Shown here piece after piece: positions 60,990-64,000 of a stretch of DNA of 64,000 nucleotides. The stretch is taken from assembly GCF_029714305.1 (NCBI RefSeq), contig NZ_CP121647.1, positions 5,228,501 to 5,292,500 on the forward strand, in the 5' to 3' direction. This DNA is from Bradyrhizobium sp. CB3481. GTDB taxonomy: Bacteria > Pseudomonadota > Alphaproteobacteria > Rhizobiales > Xanthobacteraceae. The notes under the pieces are model-generated. The model ran no database searches. It was not told the DNA's origin and worked only from the letters and a program-made list of their open reading frames with translations. Made by a program: the position numbers and the translations under genes. Position 1 is the first letter of the stretch. The number at the start of each line of letters is the position of its first letter.

Positions 60990-61655
60990 TGTCTTAGCTC
61001 CATCTGTTTGTAAGTCTAAGATAGACTCCAACCTACGCAGTTGTTCGGCTCTCAAATGCCACATTAGGTCTATCGGCGTCTGTACTGAAGCCAAGCGCTT
61101 CCAAGCTTTCCCTCAGTGCAACAGTGTCGCGCCAACATTAGTGGCCGATAAAGTTGAATTTCTCCGATGTAGGCTTCATTTCGCTGAAATTCTGTGCCTT
61201 ATCACAGTAATGCGAAGTTTTGATGATCAAGCGTCAGCAACGACCGAATGTTCGAGAGGCGCACGAGGCGGAGAGGACTGGCGGCATGCCGAAATACATG
61301 AAGCGGATGATTGATAGACGGCGGTGCTATCCCGTATAGCTGCCAAACTGCCGGCCTGTACCATCCGCCTTGTACTTGTTGCTACTTACGAGGATATCCG
61401 AAATTCGGGGTGCCTGCCTTCTTGTAGCTGCTTGGGATATCGGAAGCTTCTGCTGGGCTTGGTCTGAATGCTTCGTTCCGGCTGCTCGCCGCTCCAGCCG
61501 CGACGGGACCCGCTGACGGACGACTGACCATCATTGGTAGCTAGCCGAGTGGCCGCTGGTGCGGCATAGCGCGGCGAACCGATGTCAAACGTTGCTTTCT
61601 TTTGTCGCATTTCGCTGTCGTTTAGGATTTTCTGGCGCCACAGCAGCAATTTACG
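60990..61655. other. Intergenic region with a possible solitary IS701-type end
   Basis: Region between the M24 gene and the Lrp-type pseudogene. At 61325 gtgctatcccgtatagc resembles the IS701 right end at 50822. No coding region supported. Confidence 0.4.
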
Positions 61656-62134
61656 ACGGAATTCACCTGGAGCCCCGATTATGCAATGCGACCGAATCCT
61701 GGAAGATCGTGCAAAGGAACAACCATCTGACATCCGAGGTAATTGGCGAACTAGCTGGACTCTCTGCTACCGTGTGTCAGGGACGCCTGAAGAGGCTTCG
61801 TTCGGAAGACATCATCGAGGCTCTTTCGGCGAAGGCGGTAGGAAGGCCTATTCGAATGCTGGTGCTAGTAACTCTCGAGCGCGAGCGTTCAGACATAACT
61901 CGATAAATTCAAGAAGGCGATCAAATCATCAGGAGGTCTTAATGGATTCTACGTCTCGGTGACGCTGACCTTGTCCTGTACATCACCGCGCGAGACACGG
62001 AAAAGTATGAGCAATTCACTCGCCGCTTCTTCTATGAGAACGCGGACATCAAGGTTAAGGCAATGGCAAGGGACTTAAGCCAATGTTCAGGCGCGGACTT
62101 TGCAGTTCCGGTAGAGATACCGAGCGAAGATTGA
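61656..62134 (+). pseudogene. Lrp/AsnC-family regulator remnant
   Basis: Helix-turn-helix part: KIVQRNNHLTSEVIGELAGL then SATVCQGRLKRLRSEDIIEA, followed by GRPIRMLVLVTLERERSDIT, the beginning of the ligand-binding RAM domain. A stop follows, then in other frames DADLVLYITARDTEKYEQFT and RRFFYENADIKV, with a tail ending at 62134. Two or more frameshifts. In doe (ectoine degradation) clusters an Lrp-type protein (DoeX) sits beside the hydrolase; the relic here faces away from the M24 gene, consistent with divergent control, by inference. Confidence 0.75.
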
Positions 62135-62588
62135 CGAGACAAGCAACGCCTCGCGCCTCTGATCCCTGCGTTTGCGCATTTTTTCGGCGCTTGCTCGTAT
62201 AGAACGCGAAAAATCCGCACCGTCATTCCTCTATCCTTTTTGCACTATGCAAATGCCCTGTACAACTTTGAGAAAAGATAACATCAAGGACAATCGCGTC
62301 CTGGCCCATTCCCAGTTTTGTTCGCAAGCCAGTTGCTAGCTCAGTGTCGCGGACTGCGGGCCTTGTTGCTGCTAGCAAGTGGACAAGCGCTCTTGTAACC
62401 TCGTGCGCTTCGCGCGTTTCTCTTTGCGCGGCGGTCACGAGGTGCCATGTCCCCGAGTTGACGCAGCCTGGGACCTCTATCCTGCATTTCGCGACATCAG
62501 CGCTTTGCCGTGTGCAGCCGTCAACTCTCGCGGACCATCATTGCCTCGGTTTCGTTATCCAACCCTTGCCGGCAACGCAGCAGCCAAC
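62135..62588. other. No supported gene
   Basis: Upstream of the MFS gene; no recognised domain on either strand. Should contain the MFS promoter. Confidence 0.45.
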
Positions 62589-64000
62589 ATGATCGATCCG
62601 CCTAAGCCTAAGATACTCAGCGCTGATGGCATCGTTGCGCCGCTGCGCTATGTCACCTTTCGGCGCATCTGGCTGGCGAGCCTGCTCTCCAACCTAGGCA
62701 TCCTGATTCAAGGCGTCGGCGCGGCCTGGGCAATGACGCAGATGACCACGTCGGCCGGCGAGGTCGCGCTGGTGCAGACGGCTCTGATGCTCCCTGTTAT
62801 GCTGATCTCAATGCCGGCCGGTGCCATCGCCGACATGCATGATCGGCGCCTCGTGGCTCTGGTTTCACTCACCGTCTCGCTCGCTGGAGCTAGCGCGCTG
62901 ACAACGATAGCCTGTCTCGATCTGATCACGCCGGACTTGCTGCTCGCGGTGTGTCTTGTGATCGGCAGCGGTATGGCCCTGATGGCACCGGCCTGGCAAT
63001 CCTCGGTCAGCGAGCAGGTGCCCGCGGAGGCGCTGCCGTCCGCGATCGCGCTCAACGGGATCAGCCGCAATATTGCGCAAAGTGTGGGACCGGCAATCGG
63101 AGGTGTCGTTGTGGCGGCGGCAGGTGCAGTTGCCGCGTTCGCGCTCAACGCGTTGCTGTATCTTCCGCTGATGGTCGCGCTGTTCCAGTGGCAGCGCATC
63201 TCCGAACCCACGCGACTGCCGCCAGAAAAGCTCAGCCGCGCCATCATCTCCGGTGTCCGCTACATCAGCAATTCGCCATCGATCAAGATCGTGCTGATCC
63301 GGACCATCGTGACGGAAGTGATTGGCGGCGCCATCTTGGCGCTGATGCCGCTCGTAGTGCGCGACCTCCTGCATGCTGGTGTCCAGACCTATGGCATCAT
63401 GCTCAGCGCCTTTGGTCTGGGCGCGGTGATCGGTGCGCTTAGTATCACCGAGGTACGCAAACGCATGAGCGGCGAGGCGGCGATCCGCGCCTGCGCGCTG
63501 TCGCTGGGTGGCGCAATTGCCGCGGTCGCGCTGAGCCGCGAGCCGATGTTGACAGCGGCCGCGCTGGTCTTAGCCGGAGCGGTGTGGATAATAACGCGTG
63601 TGTTGTTCAATATCGGCGTACAGTTGTCCGCGCCACGGTGGGTGGCGGGTCGCTCGCTCGCTGCTTACCAGGCGGCGGGATCAGGCGGGTTTGCCGTCGG
63701 CAGCTGGGGTTGGGGCCTTCTAACCGACTCCGCCGGCGTCAAAATGGCGTTGCTAATCTCAGCCGCCGTGATGCTGGTCTCGCCCCTGTTGGGACTCTGG
63801 TTGCGAATGCCGCGCATCAGGGCGCGCTGCGAAGACACCGAGGTGCTAGCCAATCCCGAGGTGCGGCTCCCGCTAACCGACCGAAGCGGACCGCTCGTGG
63901 TTGAACTCGAGTATCGCGTCGCACAGGAAACGGCGCGGGGCTTTCACAACATCATGCAGGAAGTGCAACTCTCACGTCAACGAAATGGCGCCTATGGTTG
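62589..64000 (+). CDS. MFS transporter, EntS/DUF894-like (runs off the window)
   Basis: Open from the ATG at 62589 to the window end (470 codons, no stop seen). Multiple membrane helices: FRRIWLASLLSNLGILIQGV, LVQTALMLPVMLISMPAGAI then ADMHDRRL (the MFS loop 2-3 motif), LLLAVCLVIGSGMALMAPAW, AIALNGISRNIAQSVGPAIG and LSAFGLGAVIGALSITEVRK. After the last helix a soluble tail starts (PLVVELEYRVAQETARGFHN), as in the MFS_3 group, whose C-terminal domain runs on beyond 500 residues. Likely an inner-membrane exporter of small molecules; substrate unknown. Confidence 0.85.
   Translation, partial: MIDPPKPKILSADGIVAPLRYVTFRRIWLASLLSNLGILIQGVGAAWAMTQMTTSAGEVALVQTALMLPVMLISMPAGAIADMHDRRLVALVSLTVSLAGASALTTIACLDLITPDLLLAVCLVIGSGMALMAPAWQSSVSEQVPAEALPSAIALNGISRNIAQSVGPAIGGVVVAAAGAVAAFALNALLYLPLMVALFQWQRISEPTRLPPEKLSRAIISGVRYISNSPSIKIVLIRTIVTEVIGGAILALMPLVVRDLLHAGVQTYGIMLSAFGLGAVIGALSITEVRKRMSGEAAIRACALSLGGAIAAVALSREPMLTAAALVLAGAVWIITRVLFNIGVQLSAPRWVAGRSLAAYQAAGSGGFAVGSWGWGLLTDSAGVKMALLISAAVMLVSPLLGLWLRMPRIRARCEDTEVLANPEVRLPLTDRSGPLVVELEYRVAQETARGFHNIMQEVQLSRQRNGAYG

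Overview
The window reads as a decayed, insertion-sequence-rich accessory region of an alphaproteobacterium, most likely the symbiosis island of a Bradyrhizobium-like rhizobium. The evidence is an avidin-family gene closely resembling bradavidin II, the rhizobial set of IS families (IS21, IS66, IS630, IS256, IS1182, IS3, IS5, IS701), three-gene serine-recombinase elements, and scattered CoA and amino-acid metabolism genes. No tRNA, rRNA, CRISPR array or replication origin was seen. The genus call comes from recognising protein families by eye, not from a search.

Layout. 1-1 kb: frameshifted IS630 transposase. 1.9-4.4 kb: ruined phosphonate-type locus (PEP mutase, nucleotidyltransferase, HAD phosphatase remnants). 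4.5-6.9 kb: bradavidin-like gene with a broken signal peptide, a LuxR-type regulator and a MarR-type regulator. 7.4-16.8 kb: nested mobile DNA; an rve-type transposon lies beside an IS21 element whose istB is split by an IS256 (itself split by an IS1182) and by a serine-recombinase element. 17.9-25.1 kb: minus-strand metabolic block (class III aminotransferase, CaiB pseudogene, SDR, GntR remnant, alpha-oxoamine synthase). 25.9-29.7 kb: second PEP mutase pseudogene interrupted by IS630, then IS1182 and IS256 relics. 29.8-37 kb: creatinase-like fragment, BKACE (DUF849) enzyme, IS66 relic, TauD-type dioxygenase, third PEP mutase remnant and a nitronate monooxygenase. 38.6-44.8 kb: small hypothetical gene, IS21 relics, second class III aminotransferase (pseudogene), GNAT-like protein, enoyl-CoA hydratase and diaminobutyrate-type transaminase. 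45-50.8 kb: IS3 split by a second serine-recombinase element, then IS701. 51.3-64 kb: intact double-domain CaiB/BaiF protein, tyrosine recombinase relic, acyl-CoA dehydrogenase, IS5 with a passenger gene, M24/creatinase-family hydrolase, Lrp-type pseudogene and the start of an MFS exporter.

The strongest pattern is duplication followed by complementary decay. Two copies of a segment carrying aminotransferase, CaiB and M24 genes appear in the same order and strand. One copy keeps the aminotransferase and has lost CaiB and M24; the other keeps CaiB and M24 and has lost the aminotransferase. PEP mutase remnants occur three times. The surviving enzymes (CoA transferase, acyl-CoA dehydrogenase, enoyl-CoA hydratase, BKACE, two PLP aminotransferases, alpha-oxoamine synthase, dioxygenase, nitronate oxidase) suggest handling of amino-acid-derived acyl-CoA or nitrogen compounds, but the exact pathway is not established.
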